64,000 bases of DNA from SIG607 sp045592625 (GTDB taxonomy: Bacteria; Bacillota; Clostridia; Oscillospirales; Acutalibacteraceae), in the NCBI GenBank assembly GCA_045592625.1, contig JAZNVC010000001.1, positions 62,001 through 126,000 on the forward strand. Direction: 5' to 3'. Of this stretch, positions 50,492-58,936 are shown one piece after another (within the stretch, counting starts at the first letter, position 1; each line of letters begins with the position of its first letter). The position numbers and the translations under genes are program-made. Below the pieces are notes generated by a model. It had not been told where the DNA came from and did no database searches. It saw nothing but the letters and a program-made list of their open reading frames with translations.

Positions 50492-51829
50492 ATGAAAAAA
50501 ATAGCAATGGTGTCGCTTGGTTGTCCTAAAAATCAGGTTGATGCCGAGGTAATGCTTAAATCTCTCAGCGATGCAGGGTTTATAATCGGCGTGGAAGAAG
50601 CCGAAGCAGATGCAATAATCATAAATACCTGCGGTTTTATAGAAAGTGCTAAGGAAGAGGCTATTGAGAATATCCTTGAAGCCGCCGCCTATAAAAAAGA
50701 GGGAAAATTAAAGGCACTTATAGTAACAGGCTGCCTTGCTGAGCGTTATAAAGACGATATAACCGAGGAAATTCCTGAGGTTGACGTGGTTGTGGGCATT
50801 GGCTCTAATAAGGATATTGCAAAAATTGTAAGTCAGGCAATAGACGGTAAAAAACAAAATTATTATGGTAAGAAGTCTGATTTGAATTTAGACGGACAAA
50901 GAATTTTGGGCGGTTATCCCTTTACTGCCTATTTAAAGGTAGCGGACGGTTGCAATAACCGCTGTACATACTGTGCTATTCCCCTTATCAGAGGAAAAAT
51001 GCGTAGCCGTACCATTGAAAGCTGTGTAAAGGAAGCCGAGACTCTTGCTGATAGCGGAGTAAGGGAAATTGTTGTGGTAGCACAAGACACCACCGCTTAC
51101 GGCGAAGATTTATACGGAGAAAGCAAACTCCCCGAACTTTTGACAGAACTTTCCAAAATAGAAAAACTAAAATGGATAAGGGTTTTATACACCTATCCCG
51201 AAAGAATTACCGATAAACTGATTAAGGTAATAAATGAAAACGAAAAAATTGTTAAATATCTTGATATACCGCTTCAGCACGTAAACGGTGAAATCTTAAA
51301 GAAAATGAACAGAAGGGGCAACAAAGAAAGCATAACCGCCCTTATTAAAAAAATAAGAACCAGTGTTGAGGGGATTACCATTCGTACTACCTTTATTACG
51401 GGCTTTCCGGGGGAAACCGAAGAACAGTTTGCTGAGCTTCATCAGTTTATAAAGGATACACGCTTTGAAAGACTGGGTTGCTTTGCCTATTCGCCTGAGG
51501 AGGATACCCCTGCCGCAAATTTTGATAATCAAATAGATAATCAGACCAAGCAAGACCGACTTTCTCTTATTATGGACGACCAAATGGTTATTTCCGCCGA
51601 GAAAAATGAGGAAAAAATCGGCGAGAGGGTAACCGTTCTGGTTGAAGGCTATGATGATTATCTTAAGTGTTATTTCGGAAGAACACCTGCCGATGCACCT
51701 GAGGTTGACGGAAAAATATTCTTTTTTGCAACCCGCCCCCTTAACTTCGGAGAATTTGTTGATGTTATCGTCAACGACTCAATAGAATATGATTTGTTAG
51801 GAGAAATGTGTGATGAATCTACCCAATAA
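50492..51829 (+). CDS. rimO: Ribosomal protein S12 methylthiotransferase RimO
   Basis: RimO is a radical-SAM enzyme that beta-methylthiolates an aspartate of ribosomal protein S12. The 445-residue protein has the N-terminal UPF0004 cluster domain (SLGCPKNQVDAE, IINTCGF, VTGCLAE, three Cys), the radical-SAM motif CNNRCTYCAIP near residue 155 and a C-terminal TRAM domain (VTVLVEGYDD). SLGCPKNQVD is the RimO rather than MiaB start. AGAGGAG precedes the ATG. It overlaps pgsA. Confidence 0.95.
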   Translation: MKKIAMVSLGCPKNQVDAEVMLKSLSDAGFIIGVEEAEADAIIINTCGFIESAKEEAIENILEAAAYKKEGKLKALIVTGCLAERYKDDITEEIPEVDVVVGIGSNKDIAKIVSQAIDGKKQNYYGKKSDLNLDGQRILGGYPFTAYLKVADGCNNRCTYCAIPLIRGKMRSRTIESCVKEAETLADSGVREIVVVAQDTTAYGEDLYGESKLPELLTELSKIEKLKWIRVLYTYPERITDKLIKVINENEKIVKYLDIPLQHVNGEILKKMNRRGNKESITALIKKIRTSVEGITIRTTFITGFPGETEEQFAELHQFIKDTRFERLGCFAYSPEEDTPAANFDNQIDNQTKQDRLSLIMDDQMVISAEKNEEKIGERVTVLVEGYDDYLKCYFGRTPADAPEVDGKIFFFATRPLNFGEFVDVIVNDSIEYDLLGEMCDESTQ

Positions 51830-52397
51830 ACTTACTGTACTTCGTATAATTTTAACCCCTGTATTTATGGCACTTATGCTTATCGATTTTCCCTGTCACT
51901 ATTTAATTGCCCTTATAGTTTTTGGTGTTGCCGCATTTACCGATATGCTTGACGGCAAAATTGCAAGAGCAAGAAATCTGGTTACCTCCTTCGGTAAATT
52001 CCTTGACCCTCTTGCCGATAAAATGCTGACAACCTCTGCTTTTTTGGGATTTATTGCACACGGTATAGGTTGGCAGATTACCTGGGTGGTATTTATTGTG
52101 CTTTTCAGAGAATTTTTAATTTCCTCCCTCAGACTTATTGTTGTAAGCAGTGCGGGAAACAAGGTTATCGCTGCAAATATTTGGGGTAAACTTAAAACAG
52201 TAACACAAATCGCCGCCATTGTTTTAGGTATCGCCTTTGCTCAGCTTAAAGAATGGTTCTTTGTTGACGGGGGACTTGTTGAAAAAGGTTTGGATATAGG
52301 CTTTAACGCAGTTCTTTGGGCAAGTACAATTCTTTGTGTAATTTCGGGAATTATTTATCTCTATCAGAACAAGGAATTTGTTAACACAACAAAATAA
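51813..52397 (+). CDS. pgsA: CDP-diacylglycerol-glycerol-3-phosphate 3-phosphatidyltransferase
   Basis: PgsA makes phosphatidylglycerol phosphate, the first step to phosphatidylglycerol. The 194-residue membrane protein has the CDP-alcohol phosphatidyltransferase signature DGKIARARNLVTSFGKFLDP ending in LAD, with all the conserved Asp and Gly. The start MNLPNKLTVLRIILTP is typical. The ATG at 51813 is preferred; a GTG three bases earlier is also possible. It overlaps rimO by 17 bases. Confidence 0.94.
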   Translation: MNLPNKLTVLRIILTPVFMALMLIDFPCHYLIALIVFGVAAFTDMLDGKIARARNLVTSFGKFLDPLADKMLTTSAFLGFIAHGIGWQITWVVFIVLFREFLISSLRLIVVSSAGNKVIAANIWGKLKTVTQIAAIVLGIAFAQLKEWFFVDGGLVEKGLDIGFNAVLWASTILCVISGIIYLYQNKEFVNTTK

Positions 52398-52420
52398 TTA
52401 ACGGTATAATTTAAGTGTAC

Positions 52421-52449
52421 TTGACAAATATAAGAATAGTGAATATAAT
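52421..52449 (+). promoter_or_regulatory. Consensus promoter of the T-box leader
   Basis: TTGACA (52421-52426), a 17-bp spacer and TATAAT (52444-52449) are perfect hexamers before the leader RNA. Confidence 0.85.
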
Positions 52450-52455
52450 AAACTA

Positions 52456-52692
52456 AAGATTAAAAGCCAAAATACGAGAAACAGTAGTTTTCTTGTGCAC
52501 CGTCAGGGAGTATGCCTCACCGACTGAAAGGGTGTATCGGAAAGCAGAGAAAATGAATTGCACTCGTTAGCTTCTTTGGGGAAATATAAGTATCTGAAGA
52601 CGTAGGACTGCGTTAAAGTCAAGAGTTATAAAACGGAGTGGAACCGCGAATCTTTCGCCTCCGATATTGCTGTGCAATATCGGAGGCTTTTT
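52456..52692 (+). ncRNA. T-box riboswitch, cysteine (UGC) specific
   Basis: The leader of cysE-cysS has a Stem I closed by ACGAG (52474-52478) and CTCGT (52563-52567). The specifier bulge just before the closing arm contains TGC (52559-52561), a Cys codon. The T-box sequence GGAGTGGAACCGCG lies at 52635-52648. It is followed by a terminator: a perfect 14-bp stem (52657-52670 with 52674-52687) and five T. Uncharged tRNA-Cys should favour the antiterminator and switch on the genes. This resembles the B. subtilis cysE-cysS arrangement. Confidence 0.93.
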
Positions 52693-52715
52693 GTATTTTA
52701 AAGGAGAGATATATT

Positions 52716-53342
52716 TTGTTTTTTAAAAGAATAATAGAAGATATTCGTGCGGTAAAGGAAAGGGACCCTGCAGCAAGAAGCAGCCTTGAAATATTTTTCC
52801 TTTATCCCGGTGTAAAGGCTATACGTATGCACCGCTGGTCGCACTTTTTTTATAAACACGGTTTTAAGTTTATAGCAAGATGGATTTCTCAGGATTGTGT
52901 GAGAAAAACAGGAATAGAAATTCATCCGGGAGCTACTATAGGCAGACGTCTTGTTATCGACCACGGTGTAGGAATAGTAATAGGCGAAACCACCGAAATA
53001 GGTGACGACGTGCTGATTTATCAGGGAGTAACCTTGGGCGGTACCGGTAAAGATACGGGCAAACGCCATCCTACCATTGGTAATAACGTTATGATAAGTG
53101 CCGGTGCTAAAGTGCTGGGCCCCTTTAAAGTAGGGGATAATTCACGAATTGCCGCAGGTGCCGTTGTGCTTGAGGAGGTTCCTTCTGACTGTACGGTTGT
53201 GGGTGTACCTGCAAGGGTGGTAAGACGTAATGGCGAAAAGGTTATGCCCCTTGACCAGATACACATTCCTGACCCCGTTGCTCAGGAAATTTGCAGACTG
53301 GAACAGCGTATTAAAGAGCTTGAAGAGAAAGGAATTCGATAA
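52716..53342 (+). CDS. cysE: Serine O-acetyltransferase
   Basis: CysE makes O-acetylserine from serine and acetyl-CoA, the precursor for cysteine. The 208-residue protein is the short Firmicutes type. An N-terminal helical domain (IRAVKERDPAARSS) is followed by a left-handed beta-helix of hexapeptide repeats (IEIHPGATIGRRLVIDHGVG, GDDVLIYQGVTLGG) with the catalytic DHG histidine. The start is TTG at 52716, nine bases after GGAG; the longer frame start would lie within the T-box terminator. It shares the T-box with cysS. Confidence 0.93.
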   Translation: MFFKRIIEDIRAVKERDPAARSSLEIFFLYPGVKAIRMHRWSHFFYKHGFKFIARWISQDCVRKTGIEIHPGATIGRRLVIDHGVGIVIGETTEIGDDVLIYQGVTLGGTGKDTGKRHPTIGNNVMISAGAKVLGPFKVGDNSRIAAGAVVLEEVPSDCTVVGVPARVVRRNGEKVMPLDQIHIPDPVAQEICRLEQRIKELEEKGIR

Positions 53343-53344
53343 AA

Positions 53345-54724
53345 ATGAAAATTTTTAATACCCTAACAAGAGAAAAACAGGAATTTGTACCCATTGATGA
53401 AAATGAGGTAAAAATTTATGCCTGCGGTCCTACCGTATATAACTTTATTCATATCGGTAATGCACGTCCGCTGTGTGTTTTCGACGTTTTACGCCGTTAT
53501 CTTGAATGGCGCGGAATAAATGTAAAATACGTTCAAAACTTTACGGATATTGATGATAAACTTATTAAAAAGGCTAATGAAGAGGGTATTACCGTACCCG
53601 AGGTTGCCGAACGCTATATTAAAGAGTTTCGCACCGACTCTGACGGACTTAACGTAAAACCTGCAACCATTCATCCCAGAGCAACCGAAAATATCGATGA
53701 AATAATTTCTATTATAAAAAACCTTATCGAAAAGGGCTTTGCTTACGAATCGGGTGGCGACGTATATTACAGGGCTAAAAAATTCAAAGAATATGGAAAA
53801 CTTTCCCATCAACCCCTTGAAGACCTTGAATCAGGTGCAAGAATTGCAGTAGGTGAAATTAAAGAAGACCCAATGGATTTTTGCCTTTGGAAAGGTGCAA
53901 AGCCGGGCGAACCCTTCTGGGCATCTCCCTGGGGCGACGGCAGACCGGGTTGGCATATTGAATGTTCCGCTATGTCCTGCAGATATCTGGGAAAGACCAT
54001 AGACATCCATTGCGGCGGTCAGGACCTTATTTTCCCCCACCACGAAAACGAAATTGCCCAGAGCGAAGCCGCCAACGGACAGGAATTTGCACGTTTTTGG
54101 ATGCACAATGGCTTTATTAACGTGGATAACCGCAAAATGAGTAAATCATTAGGCAATTTCTTTACCGTTCGTGACGTTGCCGAAAAATTTGGATATGAAC
54201 CAATACGCTATCTTATGATATCTTCTCACTACAGAAGCCCCATTAACTATTCTATTGATATAATTGAGCAGGGCAAGAGTGCACTTGAACGTCTTTATAA
54301 CTGCAGGGACAGAATTGATTTTGCCCTTTCCCACGCTGATGAGGGCGGAGAAACGCCCGAATTTTTGGAAATGAGAAAAAATGAATTTATCGCCGCTATG
54401 GAAGACGACCTTAATACTGCCGATGCCCTTGCCGCAGTATTTACTTTAGCAAAGGATATAAATATGGCTATTGACGCCGGTTCCAAAAAAGAAGCTCTTA
54501 AAGCTATGGCAGAACTTTTTGATGAGCTGACAGGTGTTTTGGGCTTCCTTTATAACCGTAAAAACGATAGCATAGATGCGGAAATTGAAGAACTTATTGC
54601 AAAGCGTACTCAGGCAAGAAAAGAAAAAAATTTCAAAGAAGCCGATGCCATAAGAGATAAACTTAAAGAAATGGGTATCATATTAGAGGATACTCCGCAG
54701 GGTGTAAAATGGACCAGAGCGTAA
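53345..54724 (+). CDS. cysS: Cysteinyl-tRNA synthetase
   Basis: CysS charges tRNA-Cys. The 459-residue class I synthetase has the HIGH-like motif FIHIGNAR, the KMSKS loop and zinc ligands CGPTVY, ECSAMS and HHENE. The C-terminal anticodon-binding and short helical tail follow. The gene is directly behind cysE and under the same Cys T-box, so both synthesis and charging respond to uncharged tRNA-Cys. Its end overlaps the methyltransferase gene by 16 bases. Confidence 0.96.
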   Translation: MKIFNTLTREKQEFVPIDENEVKIYACGPTVYNFIHIGNARPLCVFDVLRRYLEWRGINVKYVQNFTDIDDKLIKKANEEGITVPEVAERYIKEFRTDSDGLNVKPATIHPRATENIDEIISIIKNLIEKGFAYESGGDVYYRAKKFKEYGKLSHQPLEDLESGARIAVGEIKEDPMDFCLWKGAKPGEPFWASPWGDGRPGWHIECSAMSCRYLGKTIDIHCGGQDLIFPHHENEIAQSEAANGQEFARFWMHNGFINVDNRKMSKSLGNFFTVRDVAEKFGYEPIRYLMISSHYRSPINYSIDIIEQGKSALERLYNCRDRIDFALSHADEGGETPEFLEMRKNEFIAAMEDDLNTADALAAVFTLAKDINMAIDAGSKKEALKAMAELFDELTGVLGFLYNRKNDSIDAEIEELIAKRTQARKEKNFKEADAIRDKLKEMGIILEDTPQGVKWTRA

Positions 54725-55449
54725 AATTTAAAAAGGAGCCCCTAGACAGAAAAGGGGCTTTCCTTTATGTTAGCCGCCATCATGCATTTGGAACCGATGC
54801 ACTGCTTCTTGCAAATTTTGCGAATGCAAAGAAAAAGGACAGTTTTGTTGACCTGGGCACAGGTTGCGGAATAATTCCTTTCGCTCTGTTAAGGGATGAA
54901 AAAATAGAAAAGGCAATAGGCGTGGATATAAGTGAGGAAGCAATTTTTCTCGCTGAAAAAACGGCAAAGGATAGAAATTTAACCCATAAATTTACACCGA
55001 TTCTTGCTGATTTAAGGGACTTGCCCAATGCTCTTAAAACAGGTAAATTTACCCTCGTTACCTGTAATCCTCCTTATTTTGCCGATGGCTCAGGCATAAA
55101 AAATCCCGACAGCGTAGAGGCAACGGCACGGCACGAAACCGATTGCACCATTGACGATGTACTTGATGCCGCCTTTAAGATGCTTAATACTTCGGGTAGG
55201 CTTTGTATTTGCCACCGCCCCGAAAGACTTATCGAAATACTTTCCAAAATGAGTGAAAAAAGAATAGAACCTAAACGTATAAGATTTGTTTGTCAGCGTT
55301 TTTCTTTGCCGCCGTTTTTGGTGCTTATTGAGGGCAAAAAATGTTCTAAAGCAGGACTTAAAATTATGCCCACCTTGTCACTTACCGAATGCGAGGATGA
55401 AGTTCGTGCTATTTACGGTGATTACAAAGAGGGATATAAATTATATTGA
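54709..55449 (+). CDS. tRNA1(Val) adenine-37 N6-methyltransferase-like protein
   Basis: This 246-residue SAM-dependent methyltransferase has motif I FVDLGTGCGIIPF and the adenine-N6-type catalytic motif NPPYF (VTCNPPYFADG). The sequence order and length match the TrmN6/YfiC family, also annotated as tRNA1(Val) (A37-N6)-methyltransferase in Firmicutes. Since many clostridial members are untested, no symbol is given. The start lies inside cysS with a weak site, GCAGGG. It is probably part of the cysE-cysS transcript. Confidence 0.85.
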   Translation: MDQSVKFKKEPLDRKGAFLYVSRHHAFGTDALLLANFANAKKKDSFVDLGTGCGIIPFALLRDEKIEKAIGVDISEEAIFLAEKTAKDRNLTHKFTPILADLRDLPNALKTGKFTLVTCNPPYFADGSGIKNPDSVEATARHETDCTIDDVLDAAFKMLNTSGRLCICHRPERLIEILSKMSEKRIEPKRIRFVCQRFSLPPFLVLIEGKKCSKAGLKIMPTLSLTECEDEVRAIYGDYKEGYKLY

Positions 55450-55514
55450 CTTTTTGTGCATAATTATATATAATAGGTTGGTATGTATAAATAATTTTTT
55501 ATGAGGTGTTCAAG

Positions 55515-55988
55515 ATGGCTAAAGCAATTAAACTTACCGAGGAAGGTCTCAAAAAATTACAGGATGAGCTTGAAAACTTAAAAACTGCAGGCAGAACCGA
55601 GATTGCCGAAAAAATCAAGGTTGCACGCGGTTATGGCGACTTATCCGAAAACAGCGAATATGATGAAGCAAAAAATGAACAGGCAAAAATAGAAGCAAGA
55701 ATTGTTGAACTTGAAGGAATGCTCAAAAATGTTGAAATTATTGCTGAAAAAAAGAGTGCAGGTAAAACTGTAACTGTTGGAAGCAAAGTAAAGGTTCTCG
55801 ACATTGAATTTGATGAAGAAATGACCTTCCGTGTGGTAGGCAGTGCCGAGGCCGACCCCGGCAACGGTCTTATTTCCGATGAATCTCCCGTAGGCAAGGT
55901 TCTTCTTGGTAAAAAAGTTGGCGAAACCGCTAAGGCAGAAACCCCTGACGGTGAAATCGAATTTAAAATTGTTGCTATCTCTAAATAA
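55515..55988 (+). CDS. greA: Transcription elongation factor GreA
   Basis: GreA rescues backtracked RNA polymerase by stimulating transcript cleavage. The 157-residue protein has the N-terminal coiled coil (LTEEGLKKLQDELENLK, with the acidic tip ENSEYDEAKNEQ) and the C-terminal FKBP-like domain ending GEIEFKIVAISK. The ATG at 55515 is preferred because GAGGTG lies six bases upstream; a GTG nine bases earlier overlaps that site. It precedes lysS by 14 bases, a common greA-lysS pair in Firmicutes. Confidence 0.96.
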   Translation: MAKAIKLTEEGLKKLQDELENLKTAGRTEIAEKIKVARGYGDLSENSEYDEAKNEQAKIEARIVELEGMLKNVEIIAEKKSAGKTVTVGSKVKVLDIEFDEEMTFRVVGSAEADPGNGLISDESPVGKVLLGKKVGETAKAETPDGEIEFKIVAISK

Positions 55989-56002
55989 AAGGACTGATAA
56001 AT

Positions 56003-57508
56003 ATGTCAGAAAATAACGTACAAAATCAAGTGACAGCCGAACAGGATTTAAACGAAATTTTAAGGGTTCGCCGTGAAAAACTTGCCGCACTGCAGGAGCA
56101 GGGCAAGGACCCTTTTACCGTAACCAAGTATGACGTTACAGGCAATTCCGAGGATATAAAGGCAGAATATACCGAGGGTGAAGAAAAATCCTATACCGTA
56201 GCGGGCAGAATTATGTCCCGTCGTATTATGGGTAAGGCAAGTTTTTTCCATATTGCCGATGTTAAGGGTACTATCCAGTGCTACATAAGACGTGACGACG
56301 TCGGCGAAGACGAATATGCAGGCTTTAAGAAAATGGATATCGGTGATATAGTCGGTGTTGAAGGTTTTTCCTTTGTTACCAAAACAGGCGAGGTTTCTTT
56401 GCATACAAAGGCAATTAAGCTTCTTGCGAAATCTCTTTTACCTCTCCCCGAAAAATTCCACGGTCTTACCAATAATGACCTTCGTTTCCGTCAGCGTTAC
56501 GTTGACCTTATTATGAATAGTGAAGTTAAGCGTAACTTTATTATCCGTTCTCAGTTTATTAAATATATGAGAAGCTACCTTGATAATATGGGTTATATCG
56601 AGGTCGAAACTCCTGTTTTAAACACTATTGTAGGCGGTGCTGCTGCACGTCCTTTCGTCACACACCACAATACTCTTAATATACCTATGTATATGAGAAT
56701 TGCTACCGAGCTTCCCTTAAAGCGTCTTATAGTAGGCGGTATGGACAGGGTTTATGAAATCGGAAGAATTTTCCGTAACGAAGGTATGGACCCCAAGCAT
56801 AACCCCGAATTTACTACGGTTGAGCTTTATCAGGCTTATGCCGATTTCCACGATATGATGGATATTGCCGAAGGTATTATTTCGGGTGCCGCAAAAGAAA
56901 TTCACGGCACATATGAAGTAGAATGGCTCGGCGAAAAAATCGACCTTACTCCCGGTTGGCGCAGACTTACTATGGTAGATGCCGTTAAGGAATATGCAGG
57001 TATTGATTTCGGAACTATTACCGATGATGAAGAGGCTGTTAAGGCAGCCGAAGGTATAGGCGTAGAACTTGCAGAAACTGCCGATAGGACATGGGGTAAC
57101 GCCCTTTATGCCTGCTTTGACCAGAGGGTAGAAGAAAAACTTATACAGCCTACCTTTATTACAATGTATCCTGTAGAGGTTTCTCCACTTACGAAAGCAT
57201 CTCCCGCCGACCCAAGACTTACCGAACGTTTCGAGCTTTTTGTTTGCCATAGCGAACTTGCAAACGCATATTCTGAGCTTAACGACCCTATCGTTCAGCG
57301 TCAGCGTTTCGAAAAACAGCTTGAACTTCGTGAACGAGGCGACGACGAGGCAGAAATGCTGGATGAAGACTTCCTTACCGCAATGGAATATGGTATGCCC
57401 CCCACAGGCGGTATGGGTATCGGAATCGACAGAGCCGTAATGCTCCTCACCAACTCCGACTCCATAAGAGAAGTAATCCTCTTCCCCACAATGAAACCTT
57501 TAGACTAA
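56003..57508 (+). CDS. lysS: Lysyl-tRNA synthetase (class II)
   Basis: LysS charges tRNA-Lys. The 501-residue protein has an N-terminal OB-fold (YTVAGRIMSRRIMGKASFFH) and the class II catalytic domain: motif 1 near ETPVLN, motif 2 FRNEGMDPKHNPEFTTVE and motif 3 GMGIGIDRAVML. It ends LFPTMKPLD. This last stretch of sequence is repeated twice downstream at 58255 and 59042, marking the gene's 3' end as an apparent integration site. The gene is intact and normal in length. Confidence 0.97.
   Translation: MSENNVQNQVTAEQDLNEILRVRREKLAALQEQGKDPFTVTKYDVTGNSEDIKAEYTEGEEKSYTVAGRIMSRRIMGKASFFHIADVKGTIQCYIRRDDVGEDEYAGFKKMDIGDIVGVEGFSFVTKTGEVSLHTKAIKLLAKSLLPLPEKFHGLTNNDLRFRQRYVDLIMNSEVKRNFIIRSQFIKYMRSYLDNMGYIEVETPVLNTIVGGAAARPFVTHHNTLNIPMYMRIATELPLKRLIVGGMDRVYEIGRIFRNEGMDPKHNPEFTTVELYQAYADFHDMMDIAEGIISGAAKEIHGTYEVEWLGEKIDLTPGWRRLTMVDAVKEYAGIDFGTITDDEEAVKAAEGIGVELAETADRTWGNALYACFDQRVEEKLIQPTFITMYPVEVSPLTKASPADPRLTERFELFVCHSELANAYSELNDPIVQRQRFEKQLELRERGDDEAEMLDEDFLTAMEYGMPPTGGMGIGIDRAVMLLTNSDSIREVILFPTMKPLD
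57484..57508 (+). repeat. lysS 3'-end att-like copy 0
   Basis: The last 25 bases of lysS, encoding PTMKPLD-stop, are the first of three copies of the repeat CCCCACAATGAAxCCTTTxG (x = A here, G in the other copies). It is followed by the first terminator. Confidence 0.75.
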
Positions 57509-57514
57509 AAGTTT

Positions 57515-57546
57515 AAGGACTATGACACATTTGTCATAGTCCTTTT
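57515..57546 (+). terminator. Terminator of lysS
   Basis: AAGGACTATGACA pairs with TGTCATAGTCCTT around four bases and is followed by TT. A near copy of the stem recurs at 58347. Confidence 0.85.
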
Positions 57547-57573
57547 GACTTTTGCTCAAAATTAGTAGTATAA

Positions 57574-57933
57574 CTAATTATCTTTTTTTAATCTTTCTAA
57601 AGATTCCTTTGATTGTTCTAAAAATATTTCTGTTAAATCAATATCCCTTTGTATCGCTATAATCTCTCTTTTGGCTTTATCCATCATATCTTTTGTTTTT
57701 TCAAGTTCTTTTTGTATTGCATAATCAGAAGAATATGAGTATCTATTATATGTAGATAATGCATCATCATATATATCTTGCCAATCTTCAAGTTCATCTT
57801 CGTAATTTTCAAGTTTATCTTCATACTCTTCAATTTGTTCTTCCAATTTTCTAATCTCTGAAGCATTCGTACAACCTACAAGCATAACAAGTGTTAAAGA
57901 TAAAATTAAACCGATTGAAAGTAATTTTTTCAT
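57574..57933 (-). CDS. Coiled-coil lipoprotein (cassette 1 cargo)
   Basis: This 119-residue lipoprotein has a signal peptide with lipobox LVGC (Cys21), then an almost continuous coiled coil (ASEIRKLEEQIEEYEDKLEN, repeated acidic heptads) to the C terminus (LERLKKDN), interrupted by a Tyr/Ser stretch (RYSYSSDY). It is AT-rich relative to lysS, which suggests separate origin. No family is recognised. AAGGAG precedes the ATG. It is the only gene in the interval between lysS and the second copy of its 3' end and is transcribed against lysS. Confidence 0.8.
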   Translation of the reverse strand: MKKLLSIGLILSLTLVMLVGCTNASEIRKLEEQIEEYEDKLENYEDELEDWQDIYDDALSTYNRYSYSSDYAIQKELEKTKDMMDKAKREIIAIQRDIDLTEIFLEQSKESLERLKKDN

Positions 57934-58254
57934 GGGAAAATCTCCTTGCGTTTTTTACTATTGAATATGTATAATTTTATCTCCTTATACAGTAAAAGTC
58001 AAGTGCAAACGAAATTATTAATTGTCTTAATAATTATAAATCATAATAACTTTCTTTTGATAGGACTCGAAAATTAAGTAATTTTGGGCCATTTTTTAGA
58101 CCATTTCAGAGGTGTGATATATCCCGAAAAGGTAATTTGAGGTAAGATAATTTTTAAGTGACAAAAATGCAGTAGTTGAAACGGGCAAGAAAAATCACGA
58201 TAAAGCAAGATTAGGTAAGATATTTTGATTTTCATTTTATAACCCTTGAATACT

Positions 58255-58279
58255 CCCCACAATGAAGCCTTTGGACTGA
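58255..58279 (+). repeat. lysS 3'-end att-like copy 1
   Basis: CCCCACAATGAAGCCTTTGG then ACTGA reads PTMKPLD-stop in the lysS frame, with a TGA stop. It differs from lysS itself only at synonymous or stop positions. It shares 23 identical bases with copy 2. Confidence 0.85.
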
Positions 58280-58286
58280 TAAGGAG

Positions 58287-58315
58287 TTATAAGAACTTAT
58301 AAGAAGATATAAGAA
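58287..58315 (+). repeat. TTATAAGAA repeats, left end of cassette 2
   Basis: TTATAAGAA at 58287 and 58297 and ATATAAGAA at 58307 are spaced by ten bases, one helical turn, eight bases inside copy 1. Confidence 0.85.
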
Positions 58316-58346
58316 TTCCCCCAAATCTTCTTACCACAGTTTAAGT

Positions 58347-58383
58347 AAAAAGGACTATGACTTTTAATGTCATAGTCCTTTTT
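58347..58383. terminator. Second lysS-type terminator
   Basis: A perfect 15-bp stem (AAAAAGGACTATGAC/GTCATAGTCCTTTTT) uses the same core as the lysS terminator at 57515. A- and T-runs on both sides make it bidirectional; it would also stop the leftward DUF4304-like gene. Confidence 0.85.
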
Positions 58384-58400
58384 GTATGTAACGGCAGGTC

Positions 58401-58865
58401 TTAAAATTCATCGAGAATATATTGCTTTGTTTTCAAATCAACCATAAAGAACTCTTCTGCGGGAACGGGGTCGGCTTTATAATCAACAAGTTTGGCTCTT
58501 CGTTTTTCCAACGGATTTCGTTCTTCCCATTCCATAAAGGCAAGTAAACGTTCTTTGATTAAGGACTTATTTGTCCATTCTTCGCACCACTTTTCAAACT
58601 TGCACATTATCTCTTCGGGTGTGGTTTGCTCAATCTGTGTCATCCAATGCCCATAAACCAATTCTGTGGGTAACAACGAATTGACAAAAACACCAGGTCG
58701 AATATAATAATTTTCTTTCGAATAGCAACTGCCTTGAATATAAAAGCAAAGAGTAAATTCTCCGATGTCTTTCGTCCATCGCTTGTTCTTTTTCTTGAAG
58801 CCATTTGCTTTTAAGTATGGTTTTGCATATTCAATTAATTGTTCTTCGGGCAAAATGTGGTGCAT
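58401..58865 (-). CDS. DUF4304-like protein (cassette 2 cargo)
   Basis: This 154-residue soluble protein resembles DUF4304: an N-terminal helix, then GFKKKNKRWTKD, a beta sheet with FTLCFYIQGSCYSKENYYIR and PGVFVNS, then a Trp-rich helical end. No activity is known; DUF4304-type genes often occur scattered in genomes and some are linked to toxin-immunity loci, but nothing here proves that. AAAGGAGGG precedes the ATG by eight bases. It is the only gene in the second interval and points against lysS, like the first cargo gene. Confidence 0.75.
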   Translation of the reverse strand: MHHILPEEQLIEYAKPYLKANGFKKKNKRWTKDIGEFTLCFYIQGSCYSKENYYIRPGVFVNSLLPTELVYGHWMTQIEQTTPEEIMCKFEKWCEEWTNKSLIKERLLAFMEWEERNPLEKRRAKLVDYKADPVPAEEFFMVDLKTKQYILDEF

Positions 58866-58936
58866 ATATTCACCCTCCTTTAATATAAATTATTTTACCA
58901 CAATTTTACCACAGTTTCAAACCAAATTATGAATAG

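Larger units (their letters stand above)
57509..58254. mobile_element. Putative single-gene cassette 1 behind lysS
   Basis: The interval between lysS copy 0 and copy 1 (period 771 bp) holds a terminator, a leftward coiled-coil lipoprotein gene and 320 bp of AT-rich noncoding DNA up to copy 1. The noncoding part carries AGGTAAGATA twice (58140-58149 and 58213-58222), followed by T-rich stretches, near the right border. No recombinase gene, tRNA or other ORF is seen. The interpretation as an integrated unit is inference from the flanking repeats. Confidence 0.55.

Noticed and set aside
52638..52715. Longer cysE start
   Set aside because: It would begin inside the T-box sequence and read through the terminator; TTG at 52716 has a ribosome binding site.
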